64,000 nt of DNA, from assembly GCA_027484025.1 (NCBI GenBank), contig JAIXTI010000286.1, forward strand, positions 1 through 64,000, written 5' to 3'. Each line of letters begins with the position of its first letter. Position 1 is the stretch's first letter. This document shows, one piece after another, positions 47,666-58,298 of this stretch. This DNA comes from a bacterium (lineage in GTDB: Bacteria; Gemmatimonadota; Gemmatimonadetes; Gemmatimonadales; Gemmatimonadaceae). The notes under the pieces were generated by a model. That model saw only the letters and a list, made by a program, of their open reading frames with translations, had not been told where the DNA came from and did not search any database. Position numbers and translations under genes: made by a program.

Positions 47666-50602
47666 TCAACGTACGCGCGCCAGCCCCGCCTTTGCGGCCG
47701 CCACCGTTGGCTGCACGGCGGCATCGCCACTCCCCCACTGCGCCAGCACCCGCGCGTACCACCGCCGTGCCGTCGCCTTGTCTCCCATACGCTCCGCCAG
47801 CTGCGCTCGCTCCTGCATGAGGAGCGGGACATTGACCTGTGCCGCGAGCGATGGCAGCGCTCGGTCGAGTACGCGCGCGGCGTCCGCATCACGCCCTGCC
47901 CGTTGCAGCAGCTTGGCTGTGATCAGCGCCGCACACGGTGTCCCGCTGCACATGGTGCCGGGCAGCGACAGCAGCTCACGGAGCGCTGTGGAGGAATCGC
48001 CACGCGCCAACGCGAGGTACGCACGGTGTACAACGGCGTACCGCGTCCGCTCGTCTCCACGAGCGCGCGCGGCCGCGTCGATCTGATCGAACAGCGGGCC
48101 AATGGCCGACACGGACGCCGTATCGCGCGCGGCGGCGAACAGCGACGCGGCGCCCGCGAGCTCCGGCGATTTCTGACCGATCATGGCCCGCGCTTCCTGT
48201 AGCACGGCGTCCGATGGCATGAGTCCTACCAGCGCCAACGACACGCGATCGGAGAAGACGACGGGCATCGAGCTGCGCACCACCTTCCCGCGATGCGCCT
48301 GCGCCAAAAGCATGATGCGAGCCGCCGCCGCCGAGTCCTCGAGCGTCGGGGCGCTCGTCAGTCGCGAAGACAGCGACGACGCAACAGTCAGACTGAGTGG
48401 CGTCGCCTCAGGGGCGAGTTGCAACTCGCGGAGCACGAACGCCGCGTGCGACAACGGCAGCGAATCGAGTTGCACTTTGGCGTTGCGGCTCAGCACCGGC
48501 GCAGAGTCGAGCACCGTCCCCAAGAGTCCGTAGTACGGCGCCGCCGTTGGCGGCATCAGCTGCGCCAAACGCCGCACATGCGCCGCGGCGCTCCGGTACT
48601 TGCCGGTGCGCAAGGCCAGATTATACGCGTGCACATACGGTACGAGCACCATCGAATCGAGAGCGATGGCGCGCTCGAAGTCCTGAAGAATGTTCGTGTC
48701 TGCCACACCGGCCAATTCACCGAAGTGATAGCCGGCGTCGCCAAGCTCCAACCACAGCTCGGCGTCGCTCGGGTAGCGCGCCGTCGCCTCACGAAGCGTG
48801 GAGAACAGCGCCGTCAGTGCTGGAATGTCCTGCAGCGCGTCCTCCGCGACCGGCGACCGCCGCACGACCGCCAGGCGCAACGAATCGCCATGCAACAGCA
48901 GACTGTCGCGCGGGCTGCCGCCGCGACGCAAGCGAATGGCGCGATCGAGTGCGGCCTGCGCTTCCGGTGCGCTCTCGCGGCCCGTGCGGATGTACACCGA
49001 CGCCACGCCGCGCCACGCCAGCGAGAAGGTGGAGTCGGCCACCACCGCGCTTTCGTACGCGAGACGTGCCGAATCGGACATGCCGCGACGGTAGTACTGC
49101 TGCCCTTGCAGATAGGCCTTGAGCGCCGGCAACGACGAGGTTCCCATGGTCGCCAGCGCGGCCCGCGTGGCGGCGGTGGCACCGTTCCCCATGACAGGGA
49201 GCAATTTCAGCGCGAGGGAATCGGCGAGCGCATCGACGCGCAGCAGTTCGCCCCGCACGTTGACGTCCTGGCGCACGACACCGCGCGCCACATCCACGAG
49301 CGCCGCGCGCATCTGCACCGAATCCTTGCCCAACGGACTCAATTCCCCAAACACCACCAGTCCCGCCCCAAGCGATTTGCCGAGCGCCGTCGCCGTGGCG
49401 ATGTCTGCGCGCTCCGGTGATTTCGCAATACTGGTGGAGGGCGCGACCGTCCGCAGCGTGCCGACGCCGTCGAGACTGCGCGCCAGAATATCCACCAGGC
49501 CTTCACGCCACAAGTTGAGTGACGCATCGCGCACCGCGAATGGCATCACCGCCACCAGCGACGCGCTGGCCTCCGTCTCTGCACCGCCACCATCGCGGGT
49601 CATGAACCACGCCCCCGCAGCCGCGAGTGCCAGCAACCCGACCACGCCACCGACCACGAGCGAACGACGCGATTTCGCGGGGGCGACCGCCGCGAGCGTC
49701 CCCGTCACCTTGGCACTGTATTGCCCGGTGCTGACAAGTCGCGCGACCGACGACGCGTCGGCGAGCGATTCGAGCAACTCGGCGGCCTGCTGCGGACGAT
49801 GCGCCGGATCCTTTTCGAGACACTGCATCACCAACTGCGCCAACGGCTCCGGCACATCGGGGCGGCGCTCGGCCACTGGCATCGGCGCCTCGGAGAAATG
49901 GGCGACCAGCTGTGCGTGTGCCGGACGATCGCCGAACGGCGGCTGGCCGGTGAGCAGTTCGTAGGCCATCGCACCGAGTGCGTACAAGTCGGCGCGATGA
50001 TCCGTGTCCGGGTCACCCGCGCCCTGCTCAGGTGCCATGTATGCCGGGCTGCCAATTGACGTGCCCATGCGGGTGAGCTGACTGTCCGCCGGCGCCGTGC
50101 GCGCGGTGCTCATGGCCTTTGCAATGCCGAAATCAGTCACCAATGCGGCGCCACCGGACAGCATCACGTTGTCCGGCTTGATGTCGCGATGCACGACGCC
50201 ACGTCCGTGCGCATACACCAGCGCGCGACAGACGTCGGTGAGCACCAGCAGCACATCGGCGATCGGCAGCGAACGCCCGCCCGTGACTCGATCGCGCAGC
50301 GACGCGCCGTCGACGAAGGGCATGAGATAGAACGGCAGCCCCTCACTCGTGACACCGGCCGACAACACGGGCACGATGTTGGCATGCTGCAACGCCGCCG
50401 CGAGCGCGATTTCGCGGCCGAAGCGCTCCACCGACAGCTCCTGCGCGAGCTCAGGCGACAGCACCTTCACGACGACATCACGCCCCAACATGTTGTCGCG
50501 GGCCATGAACACGCGGCTCATGCCGCCGCCGCCGAGCTCTCGCCCAAGCTGAAAGGCGCTGCCGAGGGCCTGCTGAAGTGGATCGCGGAAAACGTCAGTC
50601 AT
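47666..50602 (-). CDS. Ser/Thr protein kinase with C-terminal TPR-like region
   Basis: GRELGGGGMSRVFMARDNMLGRDVVVKVL; VVHRDIKPDNVMLSGGAALVTDFGIAKAM; YMAPEQ; TM LVVGGVVGLLALAAAGAWFM. Confidence 0.95.
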   Translation of the reverse strand: MTDVFRDPLQQALGSAFQLGRELGGGGMSRVFMARDNMLGRDVVVKVLSPELAQELSVERFGREIALAAALQHANIVPVLSAGVTSEGLPFYLMPFVDGASLRDRVTGGRSLPIADVLLVLTDVCRALVYAHGRGVVHRDIKPDNVMLSGGAALVTDFGIAKAMSTARTAPADSQLTRMGTSIGSPAYMAPEQGAGDPDTDHRADLYALGAMAYELLTGQPPFGDRPAHAQLVAHFSEAPMPVAERRPDVPEPLAQLVMQCLEKDPAHRPQQAAELLESLADASSVARLVSTGQYSAKVTGTLAAVAPAKSRRSLVVGGVVGLLALAAAGAWFMTRDGGGAETEASASLVAVMPFAVRDASLNLWREGLVDILARSLDGVGTLRTVAPSTSIAKSPERADIATATALGKSLGAGLVVFGELSPLGKDSVQMRAALVDVARGVVRQDVNVRGELLRVDALADSLALKLLPVMGNGATAATRAALATMGTSSLPALKAYLQGQQYYRRGMSDSARLAYESAVVADSTFSLAWRGVASVYIRTGRESAPEAQAALDRAIRLRRGGSPRDSLLLHGDSLRLAVVRRSPVAEDALQDIPALTALFSTLREATARYPSDAELWLELGDAGYHFGELAGVADTNILQDFERAIALDSMVLVPYVHAYNLALRTGKYRSAAAHVRRLAQLMPPTAAPYYGLLGTVLDSAPVLSRNAKVQLDSLPLSHAAFVLRELQLAPEATPLSLTVASSLSSRLTSAPTLEDSAAAARIMLLAQAHRGKVVRSSMPVVFSDRVSLALVGLMPSDAVLQEARAMIGQKSPELAGAASLFAAARDTASVSAIGPLFDQIDAAARARGDERTRYAVVHRAYLALARGDSSTALRELLSLPGTMCSGTPCAALITAKLLQRAGRDADAARVLDRALPSLAAQVNVPLLMQERAQLAERMGDKATARRWYARVLAQWGSGDAAVQPTVAAAKAGLARVR

Positions 50603-50651
50603 GATGTGAGGATCATAACCGGATACGCGGCGGCCTGCTCAGCGCGTTCCG

Positions 50652-51476
50652 CTACTCCTTGCCGCTGCCCGGCGACGCCGCACTCCCCGCCAGCAGCCCA
50701 CCATCCAGCACGAGCTCCGCACCAGTCGTGTAGCGTGACTGGTCCGACGCGAGATACACCACCGCGTACGCCACTTCGTCCGGGGTACCGAACCGTTGCA
50801 ACGGCGTATCCCGCACGAAGGCCGCTTCACGTTCGGCACGATCCGGGCCGTCCCCCAACATGGCGTCCCACATGGGCGTCATGATCGCCGCGGGATGCAC
50901 CGAATTGCAGCGGATACGGAGCCCCTGCTGCGCGCAGTAGAGCGCGACCGACTTGGTGTGGTTGCGCACGGCGGCCTTGCTGGCGGCGTACGCGGCGGCG
51001 AGGGGAATGCCCACGAGTCCGGAACGCGACGACATGTTGATGATGCTGCCGACACCCGCCGCCGCTCCCGCATTCGTCCGCATGATGCGTATGGCGTGCT
51101 GACAGCCGAGGAACACGCCGTCGAGGTTCGTGGCCAGCACGTCGTGCCACGCCGCGAGGGTTGCGCGCTCGGGATCGTGCGCCACGTAGCCAGCCTCGAA
51201 GCCGGTAATGCCGGCGTTGTTCACCAGCACGTCGAGTGACCCGAAGCGCTGCTGCACCTCGCTCAACACATGCTCCCACCGCGTCGCATCACGGACGTCG
51301 AGCGACATGTAGCTCGCCGACGCGCCAAGGGCGGACGCCAGCGATTGTCCGGCCGCGTCCTGAATGTCCGTGAGTACTACGGTGGCACCCTCGGCAACAC
51401 AGGCGCGCGCAATGGCGGCGCCGATGCCCTGCGCCGCGCCGGTCACGAGTGCGACTTTTCCGTCGAGTCGGTTCAT
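50652..51476 (-). CDS. SDR-family oxidoreductase
   Basis: [58 protein letters not shown]. Confidence 0.95.
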   Translation of the reverse strand: MNRLDGKVALVTGAAQGIGAAIARACVAEGATVVLTDIQDAAGQSLASALGASASYMSLDVRDATRWEHVLSEVQQRFGSLDVLVNNAGITGFEAGYVAHDPERATLAAWHDVLATNLDGVFLGCQHAIRIMRTNAGAAAGVGSIINMSSRSGLVGIPLAAAYAASKAAVRNHTKSVALYCAQQGLRIRCNSVHPAAIMTPMWDAMLGDGPDRAEREAAFVRDTPLQRFGTPDEVAYAVVYLASDQSRYTTGAELVLDGGLLAGSAASPGSGKE

Positions 51477-51500
51477 ACCGCGAGTATGCGAAACTTGGAG

Positions 51501-52367
51501 TTACGCGCCGGAGTCGATCAGACGCGCGCGCAGGAATTCGGCAATCTCCGGCGCCATCATCCGATGGAACTGCTCGCGATCGAAACCGGGCGGGTCCTGC
51601 GCGGGGACAAACGCCGGCGTTTGCATCGCCGCGGGGAACGGCGACAGAAACGCGTAGTGTCCCGCTCCTTCTACGACCACCAACGTCGCCGGTTTCGATG
51701 ATTCCATCGCGCGCACAACCAGCTCGGCTTGCCACACCGGCGTCATCGTATCGAGACTGCCAGCATACACCAGGAGTGGTATCTGTACCCCCGACAGCGA
51801 ATCCGGTGCCTGATACCACTCGGTCGCCGGTGCCAGCAACACCGCGGCGCGCACGCGGGTGTCGTGCGCGACGGTGATGGGCAACCGGTCGCGAGACCAC
51901 GGCACTCCACCGGCCATCGCCAGCACCGCCGTACCACCAATGGAGTGCCCGATCGCGGCAACAGCAGCCGCATCGACATGCGTACCCAGCAGCGGATCCG
52001 CCAGCATGGCATCGATCGTCAGCGACAGATGTTTCGCGCGGCGTACGACATTCTCGTTCGAATGCTGCAGCGTGTTCTCGCGTCGATTGTTCCCGGCATG
52101 CTCCGGTGCGACGACGACAAATCCATTGGCGGCGAGATGGGTAGCGATCGTGCGGTACAACAGATGCGATCCACCGCCACCGTGCGAAATGATCACGAGC
52201 GGAAAACGCCCGTCCGCAGGGGCCGCGTCGCGCGTCGACGCGAAGGTGTATGGACCAATCTGGGTCTCAGGTCCCGCATGGGTAGCGGGATATTGCACCG
52301 CCGCGGGGAACGTGAGACCCAGGTCCGCATCGGCAATGGTGATTTCGCGAAGGCCGGTCGCCGACAT
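51501..52367 (-). CDS. Alpha/beta hydrolase (dienelactone hydrolase/PAF-acetylhydrolase-like)
   Basis: PLVIISHGGGGSHLLYRTIATHLAANGFVVVAPEH; nucleophile region AAIGHSIGGTAVLAM; start MSATGLREIT overlaps the upstream stop. Confidence 0.87.
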   Translation of the reverse strand: MSATGLREITIADADLGLTFPAAVQYPATHAGPETQIGPYTFASTRDAAPADGRFPLVIISHGGGGSHLLYRTIATHLAANGFVVVAPEHAGNNRRENTLQHSNENVVRRAKHLSLTIDAMLADPLLGTHVDAAAVAAIGHSIGGTAVLAMAGGVPWSRDRLPITVAHDTRVRAAVLLAPATEWYQAPDSLSGVQIPLLVYAGSLDTMTPVWQAELVVRAMESSKPATLVVVEGAGHYAFLSPFPAAMQTPAFVPAQDPPGFDREQFHRMMAPEIAEFLRARLIDSGA

Positions 52368-53590
52368 CAGTGTTTCGACCGCCGCAGGTGCTGCGCGAGC
52401 AGATCCTTGCCGTAGTCGTTGCCGTTGGGGGTGCGCACGACGACGTGGATGTGCGCGCGCGTGGGCTGGCCACGTGTGTTGATCGAGGTCGTTCCTACCG
52501 GACGCTGATGATCGAATTCGATGAGCACCACCGGACTGTGAATGCGATAGTAGAACACGGATGTATCTGTCGCGGCGCCGACCCACGCGAAATGCGTGTC
52601 GTTCAGATGCGCACGGACGTCGTCCATTTTCACCTTGGCGTGGTCGTCACGCATGTTGCCCACGTACAGCGCAACCAGATCGAGCAACGCCGACTGCTGC
52701 GTTGCCGACAACGCGCTGGCAGGCACACCGGCATACGCCATGACCGCGTTGTCCTTGTCCGCCTGCAGTTTGATGTCGTTGGCCCGTTTCTCACGCGCCA
52801 ACGTGGCTTGATCACGCTGCATCGGCGAGAGCGTGCGATACATCGCCAGCCCGCGATTCTGCTCTTCCTGCAGAATGCGATTGCCCTTGTACTTGCCGGT
52901 CGTCGTGATGGCCGGCTCCCCACCCATGAACATCGGCGTCATCACCACCTGGTCGCCAAGCACGAAGTAGTTGATCACCAGATGGTGCCCATCGATCTGC
53001 CATCCCCACGGCTCGGTAGCCGACGGGGTGCCCATGACGGTGAAGAAGTACAGGTCTTCCCCGAACGTCAGGGAGTCGTCGTTGATCTCCCGCAGCGTCT
53101 GATCGGTTTTCATGATCGCCGCGCTGTTGGCGAGCCCACGCGCACTGAGCGACGCCTCCATAAGCCGGTTGGCGGCGCGCCGCTGCGCGAGTGTCATCTC
53201 ACGCAGGCTCACCCCTTGCCGCGCATAGATGCCGTTGTCGACGTTCGACCAGCGGCGCCATTCGGGGTCGTTCACGTCGAATTGCGTGCGCAGCAGCTGC
53301 GCCGACGACAGCGACGCCAGCAGGCCCTTGGCCGCTGCGACGATCGGGGCGGTCGACACGCCGGTGGAGCGAATGGGGAACAGGCCCGCCTGTGGCCCCG
53401 CCGGCGTGAAGATGCCCCGGTACGGTTCGGCGAGCGCTTTGATCTGCGCTTCGGCAAAGTCTCGCTTGACCCGTAATCCGGTGGTGTCGTACACCGTGCC
53501 TGACTGCGCCGCGGCCGGCACTGCGCCGATGAACAGAAGTGGGACCACCCGCGCCAGGGCATGGCGAAGCGTACGGACGATTTCCGGCAA
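52367..53590 (-). CDS. DUF3500-like secreted protein
   Basis: In-frame TTG at 53590 gives LPEIVRTLRHALARVVPLLFIGAVPAAAQSG signal peptide; FFTVMGTPSATEPWGWQIDGHHLVINYFVLGDQVVMTPMFMGGEP. The longer supplied ORF upstream is antisense shadow. Confidence 0.83.
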   Translation of the reverse strand: MPEIVRTLRHALARVVPLLFIGAVPAAAQSGTVYDTTGLRVKRDFAEAQIKALAEPYRGIFTPAGPQAGLFPIRSTGVSTAPIVAAAKGLLASLSSAQLLRTQFDVNDPEWRRWSNVDNGIYARQGVSLREMTLAQRRAANRLMEASLSARGLANSAAIMKTDQTLREINDDSLTFGEDLYFFTVMGTPSATEPWGWQIDGHHLVINYFVLGDQVVMTPMFMGGEPAITTTGKYKGNRILQEEQNRGLAMYRTLSPMQRDQATLAREKRANDIKLQADKDNAVMAYAGVPASALSATQQSALLDLVALYVGNMRDDHAKVKMDDVRAHLNDTHFAWVGAATDTSVFYYRIHSPVVLIEFDHQRPVGTTSINTRGQPTRAHIHVVVRTPNGNDYGKDLLAQHLRRSKH

Positions 53591-53728
53591 TTTGATTCCT
53601 CGTGTGTTTGGCCCCAATCTACATGACGACGCGCCGACCGATATCTCGCCGTCGCCGGGCGTCCGCTGCGCTCCTCCATCTTGCCACCGACGGCCGTCGT
53701 TCGCGGCCGCCGTCCCGGGAGTCCCTTC

Positions 53729-56719
53729 GTGAAACTCGTTCGATCCCTGTTGAGCCTCGCCGTGCTGAGCGTCAGCACCCTCGGGGCCCAGCAATCGTCC
53801 CGCACCGAGCCGGTCACGGGCCTCCGTGCGAACGCCACGGGCTATCACGCCCTTGTCGGCGCGCGCGTCGTCACCGCCCCCGGGCAGGTGCTCGACAACG
53901 CGACCATCATCATCCGCAACGGCGTCGTCACCGCCGTCGGCACTGGCATCGCGGCCCCCGCCGGCGCCCGCGTGTGGGAGCTCAAGGGGCTCACCGTCTA
54001 CCCGGGCTTCATCGACGCGCATGCAGACCTCGGCGGTGACCTCCCGGCCCAGGGCGGCGACGTTGGCCCAACGCACTGGAATCCACAGGTGCGCGCCTGG
54101 TTCAGCACCACATCCAATCTCAAGGACGACTCCACGCGCCGCGTGGCGCTTCGCTCCCTCGGCTTCGGGGCCGCGCTCGCCGTGCCGCGTCAGGGCATCT
54201 TCCGCGGCACCGCCTCGGTCGTGAACCTGAGCGACGCCGGCGTGCGTGAACGCGTGCTGCGCCCCGACCTCGCGCAGACGATCGGCTTCTCCCGCTCCTT
54301 CGCGCTCGGCGGCATGTACCCCAACTCCACCATGGGAACCGTCGCGCTCATGAAGCAGACGTTCCTCGACGCGGAGTGGTACGGACGCGCCTGGTCGGCG
54401 TACGAAACGAGCGGCCGCTCCATTCTTCCCCCGGAAACGAGCGAAGCGCTGGCCGCCATGAGCAAGGCCATCAAGGGCCAGCAGCCCGTGCTCTTCCAGA
54501 CGGAAAGCGAAGAGGAATACCTGCGCGCGTACAAGCTCGCGCAGGAGTACAAGCTCACGCCGTGGTTCCGTGGCAGTGGACAGGAATACCGCCTCATCGA
54601 CGTGCTCAAGGGACGCACGCAGCCGCTCATCGTGCCGCTCACCTTCCCCGACGCGCCGAACGTGGCCAACCCGGAGGCCGCGCTCAACGTCACGCTCGCC
54701 GAACTGCGCCACTGGTATCTCGCGCCCACCAACGCCGCGCAGCTGGCCGCCGCGGGGATCCCGTTTGCGATTACCGCCGACGGTCTCTCGTCCATCAATC
54801 AGTTCCTCCCCAACCTTCGCGTGGCCGTGTCGCGCGGACTCGCCGTCGACAAGGCGCTGGCCGCACTGACCACCGTCCCCGCTGGCATCCTCGGCATCGA
54901 GCGCACGCACGGCACGATCGCGGTGGGCAAGGTGGCCAACCTCGTCGTCAGCGAAGGCGATCTCTTCACGGAAGAGTCCTCCATTCGCGACGTGTGGGTG
55001 CAGGGCGCCCGCTTTGGTGTTTCGCGTCCGCCGCAGGTTGATCCCCGCGGCACCTGGGCGATTGCCTCCGACGACGCCGGCACCTTCAAGTCGGCAACGC
55101 TGCGTCTCGAAGGACCGCTCAACCGCATTCGCGGCACCATCGAAATGCCGAGCCGTCGTCCGGTGAACATCACCGGCGTACGCATCATCGCCGAAACCGG
55201 TCGTCTCGAAGCCACCTTCAACGGTGAACAGCTTGGTCTTGAGGGCGCGGTGCTGCTGTCGGGCTCCGTGCGTGGCGACGAGTTCTTCGGCTGGATGTCG
55301 CTCCCCACGGGTACCGACGCGAGCTACAAGGGCACGCGCACCGAGCCATATGTCGGCGCGGCGCGTGGTGTGGTGGCGGTGAAGGTTCCCAAGATCGACC
55401 TGCCCTTCATTCGCCCGGCCATGGAGTTCGGCCGGACAGCGCCGCCGGAACAGCCGGCCGCGGTCGTGGTGCGCAACGCCACGGTGTGGACGCAGGGCAC
55501 GCAGGGACGCCTCGAGAACGCCGACCTGCTCGTGCAGAACGGCAAGATCGTGAAGGTGGGACAGAAGCTCACCGCTCCCAAGGGCGCGGTCGAAATCGAC
55601 GGCACCGGCAAGCACGTCACGCCGGGCCTCATTGACCCGCACACGCACGGCGGCGTGAGCTCGGTCAACGAAAGCGGCTTCGCCATCGTCCCCGAAGTGC
55701 AGATGGGCGACGTCATCACGCAGAACAACATCTGGTTCTACCGGCAGCTCGCCGGTGGCCTCACCACCACGATGATCCTGCACGGCTCGGCCAATCCCAT
55801 TGGCGGCGAGAACGTGTACGTGAAGACGCGCTGGGGTTCGCTCCCCGACGAGTACAAGATTGCCAACGCGCCACGCACCGTGAAGTTCGCGCTCGGCGAG
55901 AACCCCAAGCGCAGCCCCACGCGCTACCCCAACACGCGCATGGGCGTGCAGGAAATCATTCGCGACCACTTCCTCGCCGCGCGTGACTACGAGAAGGAGT
56001 GGAAGAATTGGGAGAAGACGAAGACCGGCATTCCGCCGCGCAAGGATCTGCGCATGGAAGCCATCCTCGACATTCTCAACCAGAAGCTGCGGATCACGTC
56101 GCACGGCTATCGTGCCGACGAATTCCTCGCGCTCGTTCGCCTCGCCGAAGAGTTCGGCTTCAAGGTGCAGGCGCTGCAGCACGGCGTCGAAGCGTACAAG
56201 ATTGCCGATGAGCTCAAGAAGTCCGGTGTCGCGGCCGTGGTGTGGAGCGACTGGGGCGCGTTCAAGCTCGAGGCGTACGACGCGACGTCATACAACGCCC
56301 GCCTGCTCATGGAAGCCGGTGTCGTCACCTCGCTGCACTCCGACGACAACGAGATCTCCACGCGCATGAACTGGGAAGCGGGCAAGCTGCTCCGTTCAGG
56401 CGTGACTGAACTCGATGCGATGAACACGGTCACCATCAACTCCGCCAAGGCCATCGGCATCGACGATCGCATTGGCTCGCTCGACGCCGGCAAGGATGCC
56501 GACTTCGTGATCTGGAACGGCAACCCGCTCTCGCAATTCACCAAGGCCGAGCAGACGTGGGTCGATGGCCGTCGCTACTTCTCGCTCGCCGAAGACAAGG
56601 TGCTGCGTGAAGACATCGCCAAGCAGCGCGCGCAGCTCATTCAGGCCGTACTCGCCGCGTCGCCCGCCGACGCGCCCGCGGCCGGTGCGGCGGCACGCGG
56701 CCGCCCGGGGAGCAAGTAA
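53729..56719 (+). CDS. Secreted double amidohydrolase-domain protein
   Basis: GTG start, signal peptide; two amidohydrolase-type units (VYPGFIDAHADLGG and VTPGLIDPHTHGGVSS); C-terminal IGSLDAGKDADFVIWNGNPL. Confidence 0.9.
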   Translation: MKLVRSLLSLAVLSVSTLGAQQSSRTEPVTGLRANATGYHALVGARVVTAPGQVLDNATIIIRNGVVTAVGTGIAAPAGARVWELKGLTVYPGFIDAHADLGGDLPAQGGDVGPTHWNPQVRAWFSTTSNLKDDSTRRVALRSLGFGAALAVPRQGIFRGTASVVNLSDAGVRERVLRPDLAQTIGFSRSFALGGMYPNSTMGTVALMKQTFLDAEWYGRAWSAYETSGRSILPPETSEALAAMSKAIKGQQPVLFQTESEEEYLRAYKLAQEYKLTPWFRGSGQEYRLIDVLKGRTQPLIVPLTFPDAPNVANPEAALNVTLAELRHWYLAPTNAAQLAAAGIPFAITADGLSSINQFLPNLRVAVSRGLAVDKALAALTTVPAGILGIERTHGTIAVGKVANLVVSEGDLFTEESSIRDVWVQGARFGVSRPPQVDPRGTWAIASDDAGTFKSATLRLEGPLNRIRGTIEMPSRRPVNITGVRIIAETGRLEATFNGEQLGLEGAVLLSGSVRGDEFFGWMSLPTGTDASYKGTRTEPYVGAARGVVAVKVPKIDLPFIRPAMEFGRTAPPEQPAAVVVRNATVWTQGTQGRLENADLLVQNGKIVKVGQKLTAPKGAVEIDGTGKHVTPGLIDPHTHGGVSSVNESGFAIVPEVQMGDVITQNNIWFYRQLAGGLTTTMILHGSANPIGGENVYVKTRWGSLPDEYKIANAPRTVKFALGENPKRSPTRYPNTRMGVQEIIRDHFLAARDYEKEWKNWEKTKTGIPPRKDLRMEAILDILNQKLRITSHGYRADEFLALVRLAEEFGFKVQALQHGVEAYKIADELKKSGVAAVVWSDWGAFKLEAYDATSYNARLLMEAGVVTSLHSDDNEISTRMNWEAGKLLRSGVTELDAMNTVTINSAKAIGIDDRIGSLDAGKDADFVIWNGNPLSQFTKAEQTWVDGRRYFSLAEDKVLREDIAKQRAQLIQAVLAASPADAPAAGAAARGRPGSK

Positions 56720-56721
56720 TC

Positions 56722-58167
56722 ATGTCGCTCTTTCGCCGTACTTTCAGCACTCACTTCCAGACGCTGACCATGCACACTCACACGCGCGTCACGCTGCGCC
56801 ACACGCCGCGGTTGCTGTTGCAGGCCGCGTCGATTTCGCTGTCGCTTGGCATGGCCGGTGTGCTTGCACCAGCCGCTTTGCAGGCGCAGGTCGTCATTCC
56901 CACGGCGGCGCAATCCCAACCGGTGGTGCTCAAGGGCGCCACCATTCACACCGTCACGAAGGGCGTCATCGAGAACGGCGTCATCGTGATGGATAAGGGA
57001 AAGATCCTGGCCATCGGTGGTGCCGACGTGGCCGTGCCGCGTGGTGCAAAGGTGGTCGATGTCACCGGCAAGCACATTTACCCGGGACTCATCGACGCCT
57101 ATAGCACGGTAGGCATCTCCGAAATCGGCAGCGTCGATGTCTCCAACGACATCAACGAGCTTGGCGATTTCAACCCCAACGTGCGCGCCGAAGTCGCCGT
57201 CAACGCCGAAAGCCGACACATCGGCACGACGCGTTCGGCCGGTGTGCTCGTGGCCTTCTCGACGCCCGGTGGCGGCGTGATTTCCGGGCTCTCGTCCGCC
57301 ATCTCGCTGGAAGGGTGGACCTGGGAAGAGATGTCCATGAAGGGCGCGGCCGCACTCAACGTGAACTGGCCCGACCCCAACGCGCGTCCTCGCCGCTTCG
57401 GCGGCCCGCCCCCGGGCGGCCCGGGCGGCCGAGGGGCGCAGCCGGCCCCCAAGACGTACGCCGAACAGGTCGAGGAAATCCGCAACTTCTTCGGTGAAGC
57501 GCGTGCCTATCGCGATGCGCTCAAGTCGGGGCAGACGGTGCGCACGGATACGCGGTACGCGGCCATGATTCCGGCGCTCAACGGCGAGATTCCGGTGGTC
57601 GTGGCTGCTGAAGGTGTGGCACAGATCAACGACGCCCTCACCTGGGCCAAGCAGGAAGGGATCAAGCTCGTCATTCGTGGCGGACGCGATGCCATTCATG
57701 TGGCCGCCCGCCTGAAGGCGGACCAGGTGCCCGTCATTCTGACCTCCACCATGTCGGCACCTCCGCGGAGTGACGATGGCTACGACGAGGCGTACAGCAC
57801 CCCGACCGCCCTATACAAGGCCGGGGTGAAGTTCGCGATCGCCGGTGAAGGCAACGCGCTCTACAGCTACCGGTTGCCGTGGGATGCCGGCGTGGCGGTG
57901 GCATTCGGCCTGCCCGAAGAAGAGGCGCTCAAGGCGGTAACGATCAACGCCGCCGAGTTCATGGGCATTGCCGACAAGGTGGGCTCGCTCGAGGTGGGCA
58001 AGGAAGCGACGCTGCTCATCACCACCGGCACCCCGCTGGACATGACGACGAACATCATTCAGTCGTACATCCAGGGGCGCGAGATCGACATGAACGACAT
58101 GCAGAAGCAGTTCTTCAAGAAGTACATGGAGAAGATCAACCAGGCGAAGAAGAAGATCGCGAGCTGA
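56722..58167 (+). CDS. Secreted amidohydrolase-fold protein with degenerate metal site
   Basis: GKHIYPGLIDAYSTVGISEIGSVD and VGSLEVGKEATLLITTGTPLDM. Signal peptide after internal Met MHTHTRVTLRHTPRLLLQ. Confidence 0.87.
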   Translation: MSLFRRTFSTHFQTLTMHTHTRVTLRHTPRLLLQAASISLSLGMAGVLAPAALQAQVVIPTAAQSQPVVLKGATIHTVTKGVIENGVIVMDKGKILAIGGADVAVPRGAKVVDVTGKHIYPGLIDAYSTVGISEIGSVDVSNDINELGDFNPNVRAEVAVNAESRHIGTTRSAGVLVAFSTPGGGVISGLSSAISLEGWTWEEMSMKGAAALNVNWPDPNARPRRFGGPPPGGPGGRGAQPAPKTYAEQVEEIRNFFGEARAYRDALKSGQTVRTDTRYAAMIPALNGEIPVVVAAEGVAQINDALTWAKQEGIKLVIRGGRDAIHVAARLKADQVPVILTSTMSAPPRSDDGYDEAYSTPTALYKAGVKFAIAGEGNALYSYRLPWDAGVAVAFGLPEEEALKAVTINAAEFMGIADKVGSLEVGKEATLLITTGTPLDMTTNIIQSYIQGREIDMNDMQKQFFKKYMEKINQAKKKIAS

Positions 58168-58173
58168 CGGCTC

Positions 58174-58239
58174 CCGCGACGACATCGTCGCGGTCTGTGT
58201 GATGGGGGCGGGGCCGGTGAGCGGAATCACCGGCCCCGC
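58174..58239 (+). terminator. Two consecutive hairpins downstream of amidohydrolase genes
   Basis: CCGCGACGA-CA-TCGTCGCGG (58174-58193) and GCGGGGCCGGTGA-GCGGAA-TCACCGGCCCCGC (58208-58239, 13-bp perfect stem). No U-tract. Confidence 0.65.
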
Positions 58240-58298
58240 GTCGTATAGGACCTTGGGGCACCCTTGCGACGCTGGCAGGCGCCCCGCAGGTTTTCCGG

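Noticed and set aside
48293-49420. 375-aa plus-strand ORF inside the Ser/Thr kinase gene
   Set aside because: Antisense frame, Arg/His/Gln-rich, no domain; the minus-strand kinase-TPR gene explains the region.
53591-56182. N-terminal ~864 codons of the supplied 1271-aa minus-strand ORF 52367..56182
   Set aside because: This is the antisense of a well-supported amidohydrolase gene. The real DUF3500-like protein starts near 53590 with a signal peptide. Long antisense frames are expected in high-GC codon usage.
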